A stretch of 64,000 bases of DNA from Bacteroidaceae bacterium (GCA_017938245.1 JAGBBX010000038.1:1-64000), one strand, 5' to 3'; positions 18,288 through 28,360 are shown, counted from the stretch's first letter. A program made the numbers and translations. Notes: a model not told the origin generated them from the letters alone.

Positions 18288-18926
18288 TTATAAAATATCG
18301 GCCAATTTTGCAAAATCTTCTATAACATACTCTGCACCGGCTGCGATAAGCTCCTCGCGTTTGCCGTTGCCGTATGTAACACCGCAGGTGTGACAGCCTG
18401 CACGTACTCCCATTAGAATGTCGAAATGTGTATCGCCAACGACTATGGCATCGTCGGCATTGCACGAGAAGTGTTGCAGAATCTTTAGTACAGGTTCGGG
18501 GTGGGGCTTGGCTTTTTCGGTGTCATCGGCACCAATGACAAGGGATATTATCTCTTTAATCCCCATCTCGTCTATATACTCGTTCAATGTGTGACGGTTG
18601 CGGCTGCTGGCAACAGTAAGGGTATAGCCTTGCTCGTGTAGCTTGCGTAGTGTCTCTATGGTGTGTGGAAAGGGCCTTACTGCACCGAGAGTGTTGTTAC
18701 GATAGAATATCCGGCGATAGGTGTCGGTGCATAGTTCGCCTGTGGCATCATCTATTGTATAGAGCGTCATAAATGCTTTTTTCAATGGAAGTCCTATGGT
18801 GGCTGCGCACTCCTCGTCGGTGCGTGGCTCCAAACAAAGCTCCTTGATTGTCTGCTGAAAGGTACTAACGATGAGGCTCTTTGTGTCGCCTATTGTCCCG
18901 TCAAAATCCAATATTATAAGTTTCAT
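18288..18926 (-). CDS. HAD-superfamily phosphatase, phosphoglycolate phosphatase-like
   Basis: A 212-residue hydrolase of the haloacid dehalogenase superfamily. Motif I is LDFDGTIGDT (nucleophile Asp8, acid/base Asp10), motif II is VASSRNR, motif III is the Lys in KAKPHPEP, and motif IV is VVGDTHFDILMGVRAG. The helical cap between motifs I and II is of the Gph/PGMB type. The substrate is not determined: phosphoglycolate, pyrophosphate or a sugar phosphate are possible. It is upstream of manA in the same direction, which might suggest a sugar-phosphate link, but this is weak. Confidence 0.85.
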   Translation of the reverse strand: MKLIILDFDGTIGDTKSLIVSTFQQTIKELCLEPRTDEECAATIGLPLKKAFMTLYTIDDATGELCTDTYRRIFYRNNTLGAVRPFPHTIETLRKLHEQGYTLTVASSRNRHTLNEYIDEMGIKEIISLVIGADDTEKAKPHPEPVLKILQHFSCNADDAIVVGDTHFDILMGVRAGCHTCGVTYGNGKREELIAAGAEYVIEDFAKLADIL

Positions 18927-19058
18927 ACTTTCTCTCTTTTACTGCTAAGATAGCTCTAAATCTTTTAATATTATGTTTTTTTGCAATTTTTTCTTTTTTA
19001 TTGTAACTTTTTACTATTTTGTGCGTCTATTTTATAGAAACCTTTTTAACTATTTTTT

Positions 19059-21334
19059 ATGAAATATTTATCTCTTTTTTTCTGTTGATAATTCCTGTTT
19101 CATCGCTTGTGGCTCAGGAGATAACAGGTAGTGTGGTCAATGAGCAGTCTCAGGCGGTCGAGGGAGCAAGCGTGGTACTGCAAACTCCCGACTCAACATT
19201 TGTAGATGTTGTAATAACTGCTGCCGATGGTACCTTTGTAATACCATCGTCGCTTGATAAATTTCGTCTTATAGTGCAGCACCTATCCTATTTTCATAAA
19301 GAGATTATCTCGGACAAGCGTAACGTGGGTACAATAGTATTAAAACAAAAAGGCGAAGAATTATTGGAGATTGTGGTAACTGCCGAGCGTCCGCTTGTGC
19401 GTGTCGAGAATGGGGCGCTTGCCTACGACGTCGAGGCAATGGCACAGAGCAGCACCGCCAATAATGCATACGAGGCAATGCTAAGAATCCCCGGTGTCTC
19501 GGAGAGTGCCGATGGCGCCCTTTCGCTTGCAGGCGCAGGGTCGCTCACTGTAGTGCTCAACGGTCGCCCCTCATCGATGACTGCCGAGCAGTTGGCAGCA
19601 CTGTTGCGCAGCACTCCCGTCGATCGTGTCGAGGGGGCCGATGTAATGTATAGTGCGCCTCCTCATTTTCACGTGCGTGGTGCTGTAGTAAATATCCGGC
19701 TTAAAAAGAGTAAGGATTATATTTTGCAAGGCGAGGTCGGGGCCGATTACTCTAATCGTTACACCGATAATTATGGTGCGCACGCCAATCTGCGCTTCGC
19801 AACACCAAAAATAGCATTTGACCTTATGTATAATGTGGCGGAGTATGCCGAGGCACAGAAGATAAACAGTCAATCGTTACATTTATACGATGGCAAGGTG
19901 TATGACATCCGACAAAATCAACTTAGTTTAGTCGAGGGGTCGAAACATAACTATCGTGCTGCTTTTGAGTATAATTTTAGCGATAAAAACAATCTCTCAC
20001 TTGCCTATTCGGGCTATTTCTTCCCTACATCAGATACTCACTCGCTATCGGACGGTAATTTCCAAAAATCCGAGAGTAATACCACGGACGATTGCAACCG
20101 TATGCATAATATAGCATTTAATGTGCAGTTGGGCGAGGGTTTTTCGGGCGGTGTCGATTTTACTAACTTTAAACGGAATGACAATAGTCGTATGTCGGTG
20201 CTCTATAGAGAGAACAATGCTCTTGCCAATGTTGCCTACACCTCGGGGCAGAGTATAAACAGCCTCTCGACGTATACCGACCGAAAACATTCGCTTTCTC
20301 GCGGATGGACTCTCGGTTACGGTGCGTCATATAAATATATCTCGACCGAGAATTTTCAGCGTTACAGTGCAACTCTTGCACAGTCGGTTCCCGATGTAGA
20401 TGAAAGGCTCGACGAGACAACAGCATCGCTCTATCTCTCGGCAGGCAAGCAGTATGCCTCGGGTGTTTCGTTCAACCTCTCGGCAACAGGAGAATACTAT
20501 CAGATTGGCGACTATAAAAAGTGGTCGTTCTATCCGCAAGGTTCGCTCACGTGGTTTCGCAATCCCAATCACATATTGCAAGCGTCGCTCTCGGTCGATA
20601 AGACTTTCCCAAGCTATTGGGCTATGCAGGCAACGGTAAATTATCTCGATGGTTACAGCGAAATGCACGGCTCGCCGGGGCTGCGTCCGCTCACAACTTA
20701 TAATATGAATGTAAATTATATCTACAAGCAGAAATATGTTGCCGGTCTTTTCTATATTTATAATGATAAACTCTTTGCGCAGGCACCCTATCAGTCGAGT
20801 GAGCGTCTGGTGCTTATATACAAAATGCTCAACTGGAACTATCTGGCACAGATGGGCGTGAATTTTGTTGTCCCTGTGAAGGTAGGTAATTGGCTCGACA
20901 GCAGAGCTACTCTTACCGGATTGTATATGCACCAGCGTTGCGACGACTTTTTCGACCTCGGCTTTGTGCGCGATAATTGGGCTGCTGTGGCTACGTTAAA
21001 TAATAATTTTATCCTTTCCAAAGCTATCTCTTTGGAACTTAATGGGTTTATTCAGTCGCCTGCTGCTCAGGGTACATTTGATATTCCCACTATGGCAAGT
21101 GTTACTGCCGGTGCCCGTTGGACTTTTGCCAAGAAAAAGGCCTCGCTGACACTCCGTTGGAACGATATTTTTGACACATATTCGCCTGACCTTTCACTCG
21201 ACTATAAGGGGCAGAAGATGGAGATGGATAATAATCATTATACAAGTTTCTTCTCGCTCAACTTTGTCTATCGCTTCGGTGGATACCAAAAGCGCGAGAT
21301 AAAAGAGGTGGATACCTCGCGCTTCGGTCGCTGA
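19059..21334 (+). CDS. Outer-membrane beta-barrel TonB-receptor-like protein with a frame change at a T7 tract
   Basis: The body (from about 19082) encodes an N-terminal carboxypeptidase-regulatory-like domain (EITGSVVNEQSQAVEGASV), a plug region (AYEAMLRIPGVSESADGAL, VVLNGRPSSMTAEQLAALL) and a long barrel of the OMP_b-brl_3 type. The open frame has no credible start: only a TTG at 19019 leading into AT-rich sequence. In another frame ATG 19059 reads MKYLSLFF and then stops at TGA 19086-19088. Adding one T to the T7 run at 19075-19081 joins the two into a proper signal peptide, MKYLSLFFLLIIPVSSLVAQ. So as given the gene is out of frame. A homopolymer error, phase variation or -1 slippage are all possible. 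The ligand is unknown. Confidence 0.75.
19075..19081 (+). other. Poly-T tract at which the barrel gene changes frame
   Basis: Seven Ts lie within the signal-peptide codons. From ATG 19059 the codons CTT TTT TTC TGT TGA end translation after nine residues. T TTT TTC has the form of a -1 slippery heptamer. Eight Ts would open the complete 759-residue frame. Confidence 0.7.
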
Positions 21335-21335
21335 T

Positions 21336-21380
21336 ATAAAAAGGAATAGGCAGGTGCGCGCACCTGCCTATATCCTTTTA
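21336..21380. terminator. Bidirectional terminator between the barrel gene and the GH20 gene
   Basis: AAAAGGAATAGGCAGGTGCG and CGCACCTGCCTATATCCTTTT form a long stem with almost no loop, starting two bases after the barrel-gene stop and ending before the GH20 stop. Confidence 0.88.
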
Positions 21381-21395
21381 TAATAGAAGTATTCC

Positions 21396-23438
21396 TTATT
21401 CTACAACAATTTCGTCGGTAAAGAGCCATCCGCCATACTGTCCGGGACGTGCCACGTAACGTATGTAACGGCCTTTAGCCTCACCTTTCCACGCAAAATT
21501 CTTGAATGTAAGTGCATCGTCGCGCACAATCTCGTGGTCGATGTGTGTCAGCTCCTCGAATTTCTCGTTGTCCTCGGAAATTGAGATAACAACCTCGGCG
21601 GGCATAAATATCTCGGGGTTGCAAATTTGCATAAAATCGGCACCGATGGATTTTACAGCCTTGCTTTCGCCCAGGTCGATTGTAACATCTACACCACCTT
21701 TTATAAAGCCTTGCCATACTCCGTCGTTGTTGTTCCAAGCGCCTCGCAGTCCATCGACAAGTGTAGTGTCGCCGCCTGCTGCATAGCCTTTAAAGTAGGG
21801 GCGGGCGTACGTCACTTTTTTGCCAATGGCAAGATGGTTGATGGGTGCATCGGCCTCGGGGCGATTACCTGTCTCGTTTGCAAGGTCAAAGGGATTGTAG
21901 CCTTTGCTCTTCAGATAGTCCACAGCTGTGAGGGCGCGGTTGCGGAAACAGTCGTAGTTCTTAACCTCCACTGCGCTCCAGCCAACCTCGGCAATAGCGA
22001 GGATACGGGGGTAAATCATCATCTCCATATGCTCGGGAGTGGGGATATACTCGGCCCAAAGGTTGCCTTGTACGCCATAGATGAGCTTTGCCTGCTCGCA
22101 GTCGAGTGTGTCGGGGACGGGGTTGTAGCTGTATACTTTCTTTAGTGGCAGATAGCCGCCGATAGCCTCGGGGAGCGTGTGGGGCGCATCTTGATATTGG
22201 TCGAGGTAGCAGTGTGTGCCGGGTGACATAATTGCCTTGTGGCCCATAGATGCAGCCTTTAGTCCGCCCTCGGTACCGCGCCACGACATTACTGTTGCAT
22301 TGGGTGCAAGACCTCCGTCAAGAATCTCGTCCCAACCGATAATCTGACGGCCTTTGCTGTTTATAAATTTCTCTACACGGTGTATAAGATAGCTCTGAAG
22401 CTCGTTGACATCTTTCAATCCCTCCTCTTTCATACGTTTCTGACACAGAGGGCAGGTTTTCCACGATGCTTTTCCGGCCTCGTCGCCACCAATGTGAATA
22501 TACTCCGAGGGGAACAACTCGATAACCTCGCTGAGTACATTCTCTAAGAACTCGAAAGTCTTTTCGTTACCTACGCAGAAATCGGCCTGTTTGTAGGGCT
22601 CGTGTGTGCAGGAAAATTCGGGATAGGCGGTGAGTGCCTCTTCGCTGTGTGCGGGCATCTCAATCTCGGGGATTATTGTTATTTGTCGCTCGGCTGCGTA
22701 GGCAACAATCTCGCGAATATCATCCTGTGTGTAGTAGCCGCCGTGAGCCTCGGGAGTGCCCTCTTCGGCATATTTACGACCGCTGTTCCACCACACTTTC
22801 CACACAGGGTGGTCGCGCCACGCTCCAAGCTGTGTCAGACGAGGATATTTCTTTATCTCGATGCGCCAGCCTGCTGCATCGGTAAGGTGTAGGTGCAGGC
22901 GGTTCATCTTGTAACGCGCAAGGGCGTCAATTTGCTTTAGTACAAAATTCTTGTCGAAGAAGTGACGCGATACGTCGAGCATCATTCCTCGGTAGGCAAA
23001 GCGTGGCTCGTCGACGATACGACCGTATGGTACACCGCCTTCGTTGTCGATAAACTGTAATACGGTCTGTATTCCGTAGAAAAGACCGGTTTCACTTGTT
23101 GCCTCAATATTAACTCCGTTTGCGTCGGTTGTTAATACGTAGCCTTCGGGCGAGGCTATACCATCGACCTTTTCGCTTATTTTAAGCGCAAGAGTGTTCT
23201 TTTGTGCGCTGTTGTCGACAGCGAGTGATAGGGGGGTGGTGCCTAAATATTTTGTCAGATTATTTACTATGCTCTCGGGTGCTTCTATAGCCAGTTTGCT
23301 CTCTTTGTCGAACTTGAAACTGCTGCTTTGCAGCTCTGTCACGAGCGGCATCGGGATGATGTCGAGCGGCTTTGTGCGTTCTTGTGTGCAGCCTGCTAAT
23401 GCAAGCAGTGCAACAGCTAAGGTTAGTAGCTTTTTCAT
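21396..23438 (-). CDS. Beta-N-acetylhexosaminidase, glycoside hydrolase family 20 lipoprotein
   Basis: A 680-residue enzyme that removes terminal GlcNAc/GalNAc from glycans. The lipobox is ALAGCTQ (Cys at about 17). A GH20b-like N-domain precedes the TIM barrel, which begins near FAYRGMMLDVSRHFF. HLHLTDAAGWRIEI and the catalytic Asp-Glu pair in HIGGDEAGK (about residues 320-321) are intact. After about residue 540 comes a discoidin/F5-8-like or chitobiase C-terminal domain (KAVKSIGADFMQICNPEIFMP). It is probably attached to the outer membrane and used on mucin or chitin-type oligosaccharides. It is the last gene of a four-gene minus-strand run, 19 bp after metA. Confidence 0.93.
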   Translation of the reverse strand: MKKLLTLAVALLALAGCTQERTKPLDIIPMPLVTELQSSSFKFDKESKLAIEAPESIVNNLTKYLGTTPLSLAVDNSAQKNTLALKISEKVDGIASPEGYVLTTDANGVNIEATSETGLFYGIQTVLQFIDNEGGVPYGRIVDEPRFAYRGMMLDVSRHFFDKNFVLKQIDALARYKMNRLHLHLTDAAGWRIEIKKYPRLTQLGAWRDHPVWKVWWNSGRKYAEEGTPEAHGGYYTQDDIREIVAYAAERQITIIPEIEMPAHSEEALTAYPEFSCTHEPYKQADFCVGNEKTFEFLENVLSEVIELFPSEYIHIGGDEAGKASWKTCPLCQKRMKEEGLKDVNELQSYLIHRVEKFINSKGRQIIGWDEILDGGLAPNATVMSWRGTEGGLKAASMGHKAIMSPGTHCYLDQYQDAPHTLPEAIGGYLPLKKVYSYNPVPDTLDCEQAKLIYGVQGNLWAEYIPTPEHMEMMIYPRILAIAEVGWSAVEVKNYDCFRNRALTAVDYLKSKGYNPFDLANETGNRPEADAPINHLAIGKKVTYARPYFKGYAAGGDTTLVDGLRGAWNNNDGVWQGFIKGGVDVTIDLGESKAVKSIGADFMQICNPEIFMPAEVVISISEDNEKFEELTHIDHEIVRDDALTFKNFAWKGEAKGRYIRYVARPGQYGGWLFTDEIVVE

Positions 23439-23457
23439 AAGGTTAGGTTTTATTACG

Positions 23458-24333
23458 TTATTTTACGTAGTATTTCAGCCAATTACCGAATAGCTTTCGG
23501 GCATCGCTCTGCCACAATGCTTGTGGTTGTTGCGTGGGGTCGTCGTTAGGATAGTAGTTCTTGGGTGGTTCTATGGGGAGCCCTTTTGAAAGGTCGCGCT
23601 TGTACTCCTCGTCAAGGGTTTTCAGAGCATATTCCGAGTGTCCTGTGATGAAGAAATTGCGTGTTCCGCGCTCCTGCATAATATATACACCCGACTCGGC
23701 CGACTCGGAGAGAAGCTCTATGCGCTCTTCGGCAACTACTGCCTCGCGATGAATATCGGTGTGACGGCTATGTGGCACGTAGTGTGTGCCGCCGAATCCC
23801 TCGAACAACGGTACATCGTTGCGTAGCAGGGTGTGTGGGAATAGTCCGAACATCTTCTTGGGTAACAGATATTTCTGTATTCCAAACTTGTAATATAACC
23901 CGGCCTGTGCAGCCCAACAGACAAAGAGGGTAGATGTTACGTTACTCTGTGCCCACTCGAATATTACGCATAGCTCGGGCCAGTAGGTAACCTCTTCGAA
24001 CTCAATCTTCTCGATGGGTGCTCCCGTTATTATCAGTCCGTCGAAATGTCGGTGACGCAACTCGCCGAATCCTTTGTAGTACTGTTGCATATGCTGCGGC
24101 GAAGCGTGTTTCGGCGTATGAGTATCGAGCTTCATCAGCGTTAGTTCAACCTCGGCATCTGTGCTCGATAGGATGCGTATAAAATCGGCCTCGGTGGTCT
24201 CTTTCATCGGCATCAGATTAAGCAGTGCTATATGCAGGGTGTTACCCGTCGAGGATTTTAATTCCTCGACGGGCACACCTTCATTTTTTACTGCTTGCAG
24301 GGCGGGAAGCCCTGTTGGTACTTTTATTGGCAT
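23458..24333 (-). CDS. metA: Homoserine O-acyltransferase (MetA family), probably acetyl-type
   Basis: The enzyme (291 aa) acylates homoserine in methionine synthesis. It begins MPIKVP and shows NLMPMKETTE, the nucleophile Cys139 in LFVCWAAQAG, and the catalytic His/Glu in FITGHSEYA. At the position that sets acyl-donor choice (Gly111 in E. coli MetA), this protein has Glu108 in ITGAPIEKIEF. Glutamate there is associated with acetyl-CoA use in MetA homologues such as that of Bacillus cereus, so despite the usual succinyltransferase name an acetyltransferase is more likely. A 10-bp hairpin lies inside the coding region near its start (24245-24273). Confidence 0.92.
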   Translation of the reverse strand: MPIKVPTGLPALQAVKNEGVPVEELKSSTGNTLHIALLNLMPMKETTEADFIRILSSTDAEVELTLMKLDTHTPKHASPQHMQQYYKGFGELRHRHFDGLIITGAPIEKIEFEEVTYWPELCVIFEWAQSNVTSTLFVCWAAQAGLYYKFGIQKYLLPKKMFGLFPHTLLRNDVPLFEGFGGTHYVPHSRHTDIHREAVVAEERIELLSESAESGVYIMQERGTRNFFITGHSEYALKTLDEEYKRDLSKGLPIEPPKNYYPNDDPTQQPQALWQSDARKLFGNWLKYYVK

Positions 24334-24375
24334 ATTCTCTATTGTAAATAAAATGGTTAGAGAATAATATTATTC

Positions 24376-26400
24376 TTACCAAATATCGAGACGCTGCTCT
24401 TTGGGAACGAACATCGGGCTCTCCTCGGTAATGCCGAATGCTGTGTACCAGTCGTCGATGTGGGGCAGAGTGCCGTTTACTCTCCAGCGTGAGAGCGAGT
24501 GAACGTCGCTCTTTGTGAGGTTGCGAATCTCCTCGTCGCGAACGTGACCTGCCCATACACCTGAATAAGAGAGGTAGAAGCGCTGCTCGGGTGTGAATCC
24601 CTCGACAACGGGAAGGGGGTTGTCCTTTGTTGCGTTGCGGAATGCCTGCATTGCAATCATAAGACCGCCGTGGTCGGCAATATTCTCGCCCAGGGTGAGC
24701 TTGCCGTTTGCGTTAAGTCCGGGAAGAACCTCAATCTTATCGAAGAAGTCGACAATTACCTGTGTGCGCTCGTTGAAGTTCTTCGAGTCTTCCTCGGTCC
24801 ACCAGTTGGCAAAGTTTCCGTCTTTGTCGAACTGACGACCCTGGTCGTCGAATCCGTGTGTCATCTCGTGACCGATAACAACGCCTATGGCACCATAGTT
24901 GAATGCATCGTCCTCGTTCATATCAAAGAAGGGATACTGCAAAATGCCTGCGGGGAAACAAATTTCGTTTGTGGTAGGGTTGTAGTAAGCATTCACTGTC
25001 TGAGGTGTCATATGCCACTCCTCGCGGTCGACGGGCTTGCCCCACTTCTCCTCGATATGCTTGTTCCACTCGAACTCCGACATATTACGGCAGTTATCGG
25101 CATAGCTGAGCTCGGGGTTTATTGTAAGGCCGCTGTAATCCTCCCACTTGTCGGGGTAACCGATTTTTACGGTAAAGGTGTTCAGTTTCTCGTGTGCTGC
25201 CTTCTTTGTCTCGGCGCTCATCCACGCCTGTGCATCGATGCGCTCGCCAAGAGCAATCTGAAGGTTACGTACCAACTGTACCATACGCTCTTTGGCAGCA
25301 GGGGGGAAGTGCTTTGCTACATAAAGTTCACCGATGATGTCGCCCAAAGAACCATTAACAGCGTCGAGAGCGCGTTTCCAACGGGGCTGCTGTACCTTCT
25401 TACCACTTAGCACTGTGCCATAGAAAGCAAATGACTCGGCTTCGAGAGCGTCGGTAAGCTCGTTAGATGTAGAGCTAATGATTCTCCACTGAAGATAAGC
25501 TTTGAGATTGTCCATCGAACTCTCCTTGATGATTGCAGCAACCTCTTTTATCGCTTCGGGATGTGCAAGGTTGATGTTTTCGATGCCGTTGATGCCGAGG
25601 ATGTTGTAATATGTATCCCAATCTATTCCGGGAACGCTCTTTTTTAACTCGGCGCATGTCATCTTGTGGTAGCTGTTCAGAGGATTACGACGCTCGACAC
25701 GGCTCAGATGCTTTGCTGCCAAACGTGTCTCTATTGCCATAACAGCCTGCATACTCTTTTGCGCCTCCTCGTCGCTGAATCCGTGCAGCTTGAACATATT
25801 TACAATATACTCCTGGTATTTTACACGTATATTTGTCGATACCTCGTCGGTGTCGCTGTAATACTCCTTCTCGGGGAGTGCTGTTCCACCCTGGTATACA
25901 CCTAACTGATTCTCGTTGCTCGACATAATATCGGTGCCTATACCTGTACCGAAAAATCCGCTTATTCCCTTGCGGTAGTTACGTGCCATAAGGGGGATAA
26001 TCTCGCTCTTGCTCTGTAGGGCTGCAACCTCGTCCATAAGAGGCTTAACGGGTGCTGTGCCAAGCTCGTTGCGGCGTGTGCTGTCCATTACCATATTGTA
26101 GAGGTCGCCCACCTTTTGAGCGTTGCTGCCGGGCTCGTTCTTTGTTGCTGCAAGCTCCAATACAAGTTCTTTCAGCTGTTCGCGGCTCTTCTCGCGCAGA
26201 GCATCGAACTGTCCGTAACGTGCATACTCATCGGTCATAGGGTTAGCCTTCTGCCAACCGCCTGTTGAATACTGGAAAAAGTCGACACCGGGCTCTTGTG
26301 TGGTGTCGATATTGCCAATAAGTTTAGTCTCCATACTTTTTTCTGTTGAACACGCGCCTAACCCGACGATTAGCGCAGTGCAGATAAATAATTTTTTCAT
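24376..26400 (-). CDS. M13-family zinc metallopeptidase (PepO/neprilysin-like) lipoprotein
   Basis: A 674-residue endopeptidase. The signal peptide ends in a lipobox (LGACSTE, Cys17). The N-terminal M13 helical domain spans about residues 30-440. The peptidase domain contains the zinc motif HEMTH (511-515) with the third ligand in GENIAD (Glu at about 572), both followed by the expected GFDDQGRQFDKDG and DHGG. VNAYYNPTTNEICFPAGILQ is the substrate-binding NAxY-like region. It probably cleaves oligopeptides in the periplasm or at the surface. It lies between ABC-F (10 bp upstream) and metA (42 bp downstream). Confidence 0.95.
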   Translation of the reverse strand: MKKLFICTALIVGLGACSTEKSMETKLIGNIDTTQEPGVDFFQYSTGGWQKANPMTDEYARYGQFDALREKSREQLKELVLELAATKNEPGSNAQKVGDLYNMVMDSTRRNELGTAPVKPLMDEVAALQSKSEIIPLMARNYRKGISGFFGTGIGTDIMSSNENQLGVYQGGTALPEKEYYSDTDEVSTNIRVKYQEYIVNMFKLHGFSDEEAQKSMQAVMAIETRLAAKHLSRVERRNPLNSYHKMTCAELKKSVPGIDWDTYYNILGINGIENINLAHPEAIKEVAAIIKESSMDNLKAYLQWRIISSTSNELTDALEAESFAFYGTVLSGKKVQQPRWKRALDAVNGSLGDIIGELYVAKHFPPAAKERMVQLVRNLQIALGERIDAQAWMSAETKKAAHEKLNTFTVKIGYPDKWEDYSGLTINPELSYADNCRNMSEFEWNKHIEEKWGKPVDREEWHMTPQTVNAYYNPTTNEICFPAGILQYPFFDMNEDDAFNYGAIGVVIGHEMTHGFDDQGRQFDKDGNFANWWTEEDSKNFNERTQVIVDFFDKIEVLPGLNANGKLTLGENIADHGGLMIAMQAFRNATKDNPLPVVEGFTPEQRFYLSYSGVWAGHVRDEEIRNLTKSDVHSLSRWRVNGTLPHIDDWYTAFGITEESPMFVPKEQRLDIW

Positions 26401-26410
26401 TTTTATTGTG

Positions 26411-28348
26411 TTATTGGTTTAAATTCTCGAGTTGTTCCATATTCAGCTCCCACTCACTCTCGGCCTCGGCGAGTTGTTTTTTTAGTGCCGCATATTTCTC
26501 GAAATTATGTTGTGTACTACCCTCGGGTGTACTCATAATATCCTCTAATGCCGCTATTGCCGATTCAAGTTCGGCTACCGCTTGCTCGTTCTGCTCAATA
26601 AGTTTCTCTATTTTTCGACGCTGTTTTTGCAACTGCTTCTCGGCTTCGTAGTTCAGTCGGTTCTCGCTTGCAGCAGGTTTTTCGGCTGGGGTGGTCGAAA
26701 CTGAGGCTGATTTGCTTATCGAGAGTGCATCACCGATGCTGTCTGCATTTTTCGATGCAAGATAGTCGTATATGCCACCAAGATGTTCGCGTACTTTGCC
26801 GTCGCCAAACTCGTAGACTTTTGTCACAAGACCGTCGAGGAAATGACGGTCGTGGCTCACCACGATTACTGTGCCGTCGAAGTCGCGGATGGCCTCTTTA
26901 AGAACATCTTTTGACTGCATATCAAGGTGGTTGGTGGGCTCGTCGAGGATGAGCAGATTCATCTGTTGCAGTAGCAGACGTATCATCGCCAGACGACTGC
27001 GTTCACCTCCCGAGAGTACCTTTACGGGCTTGTCCGAGGCCTCGCCGCCGAACATAAACGCTCCTAAAATATCGCGTATTCGCAGACGTATATCACCTGT
27101 GGCTACATTGTCTATCGTTTGAAAAACCGTCAGATTCTCGTCCAAAAGCTGTGCTTGATGCTGTGCAAAATAGGCCGGTTGCACGTTGTGTCCTATTGTT
27201 ATTGTGCCCTCGTGGTCGAGCTCACCTAATATACAACGTACCATAGTGGTCTTTCCCTCGCCGTTACGCCCTACAAATGCTACCTTCTCACCGCGATTGA
27301 TGGTGAAATTAACTCCGCTGAACACCGTGTGGCTGCCGAAAGACTTTGCTACATCCTCGCATATAACGGGGTAGTTGCCGCTGCGTGTGGCAGGGGCAAA
27401 TTTCAGACGCAAACGGCTTGTGTCCTCTTCGTCAATCTCTATCGGCACAATCTTTTCGAGCTGTTTTATGCGGCTCTGTACCTGTACGGCTTTTGTGGGC
27501 TTGTAGCGGAAACGCTCGATAAACTCCTTTATGTCGGCAATCTCTTTCTGTTGGTTCTCGTAGGCGCGTATCTGCTGTTCGCGACGCTCCTTACGTGTCT
27601 CCATAAATTTGTCGTACGATAACTTATAGTCATATATTCGTCCGCAAGATATTTCTATTGTGCGGTTGGTTACAGCATTAAGGAATGCACGGTCGTGGCT
27701 CACAAGAAGCACAGCATTGCTGCTGCGGGCAAGAAATTGTTCGAGCCATTGAATGCTCTCGATGTCGAGGTGGTTGGTAGGCTCGTCGAGCAGCAGAAGG
27801 TCGGGGTGCTTAAGCAACAGTTTGGCAAGTTCGATGCGCATACGCCAACCACCACTGAACTCGCTTGTGGGGCGCTCGAAATCGCTGCGACGAAAGCCCA
27901 ATCCAATTAGGGCGCGCTCAATCTCGGCCTCGTAGTGGCTGCCACCCATCATTGTGTATTGCTCATTAAGATGGGTGTAGTCCTCTATTATCTGATGATA
28001 CTCGGGCGATTCGTAATCGTCGCGCAGGGCAAGCTCGTTGTTCAGTCGTTCAATCTCCTGCTCCATCTCGTGTATGTGCTCAAAGGCAGTCTCGGCCTCT
28101 TGGAATACGGTGCGACCATCCTGTAATTTCATCACCTGTGGCAGGTAGCCGATGGTTATATTGCGCTGACGCGATACAGCACCTTCGGTGGGTTGCTGCT
28201 CGCCCGATAGTATGCGTAGCAGTGTGGTCTTGCCGGCTCCATTCTTGCCTACAAGCGCTACGCGGTCTTTTTTATTTATTATGAAGCTGACATCGTGAAA
28301 CAGCGGTGTCCCTCCAAAATCAACTCTTATGTTATCTACTGAAATCAA
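26411..28348 (-). CDS. ABC-F family ATPase (Uup/EttA-type ribosome-associated protein)
   Basis: A soluble protein of 645 residues with two ABC domains and no membrane segments. Walker A motifs are GKNGAGKTTLL and GRNGEGKTTMV; signatures are SGGWRMRIEL and SGGERSRLAM; both Walker B motifs read LLDEPTNHLD or LILDEPTNHLD. An arm/linker (about 240-300) and a charged C-terminal coiled coil are present. ABC-F proteins act on stalled ribosomes; some confer antibiotic resistance, but nothing here points to that. The start is a TTG (28348-28346) preceded by AAAGAGGA, an unusually clear Shine-Dalgarno for this group, and no in-frame ATG is near. Confidence 0.92.
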   Translation of the reverse strand: MISVDNIRVDFGGTPLFHDVSFIINKKDRVALVGKNGAGKTTLLRILSGEQQPTEGAVSRQRNITIGYLPQVMKLQDGRTVFQEAETAFEHIHEMEQEIERLNNELALRDDYESPEYHQIIEDYTHLNEQYTMMGGSHYEAEIERALIGLGFRRSDFERPTSEFSGGWRMRIELAKLLLKHPDLLLLDEPTNHLDIESIQWLEQFLARSSNAVLLVSHDRAFLNAVTNRTIEISCGRIYDYKLSYDKFMETRKERREQQIRAYENQQKEIADIKEFIERFRYKPTKAVQVQSRIKQLEKIVPIEIDEEDTSRLRLKFAPATRSGNYPVICEDVAKSFGSHTVFSGVNFTINRGEKVAFVGRNGEGKTTMVRCILGELDHEGTITIGHNVQPAYFAQHQAQLLDENLTVFQTIDNVATGDIRLRIRDILGAFMFGGEASDKPVKVLSGGERSRLAMIRLLLQQMNLLILDEPTNHLDMQSKDVLKEAIRDFDGTVIVVSHDRHFLDGLVTKVYEFGDGKVREHLGGIYDYLASKNADSIGDALSISKSASVSTTPAEKPAASENRLNYEAEKQLQKQRRKIEKLIEQNEQAVAELESAIAALEDIMSTPEGSTQHNFEKYAALKKQLAEAESEWELNMEQLENLNQ

Positions 28349-28360
28349 TTCCTCTTTAAA

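Noticed and set aside
18229..18465. N-terminal extension of manA by 79 codons
   Set aside because: The extension overlaps the HAD gene, is arginine/cysteine-rich out-of-frame sequence, and family members start at MYKFKP-like residues.
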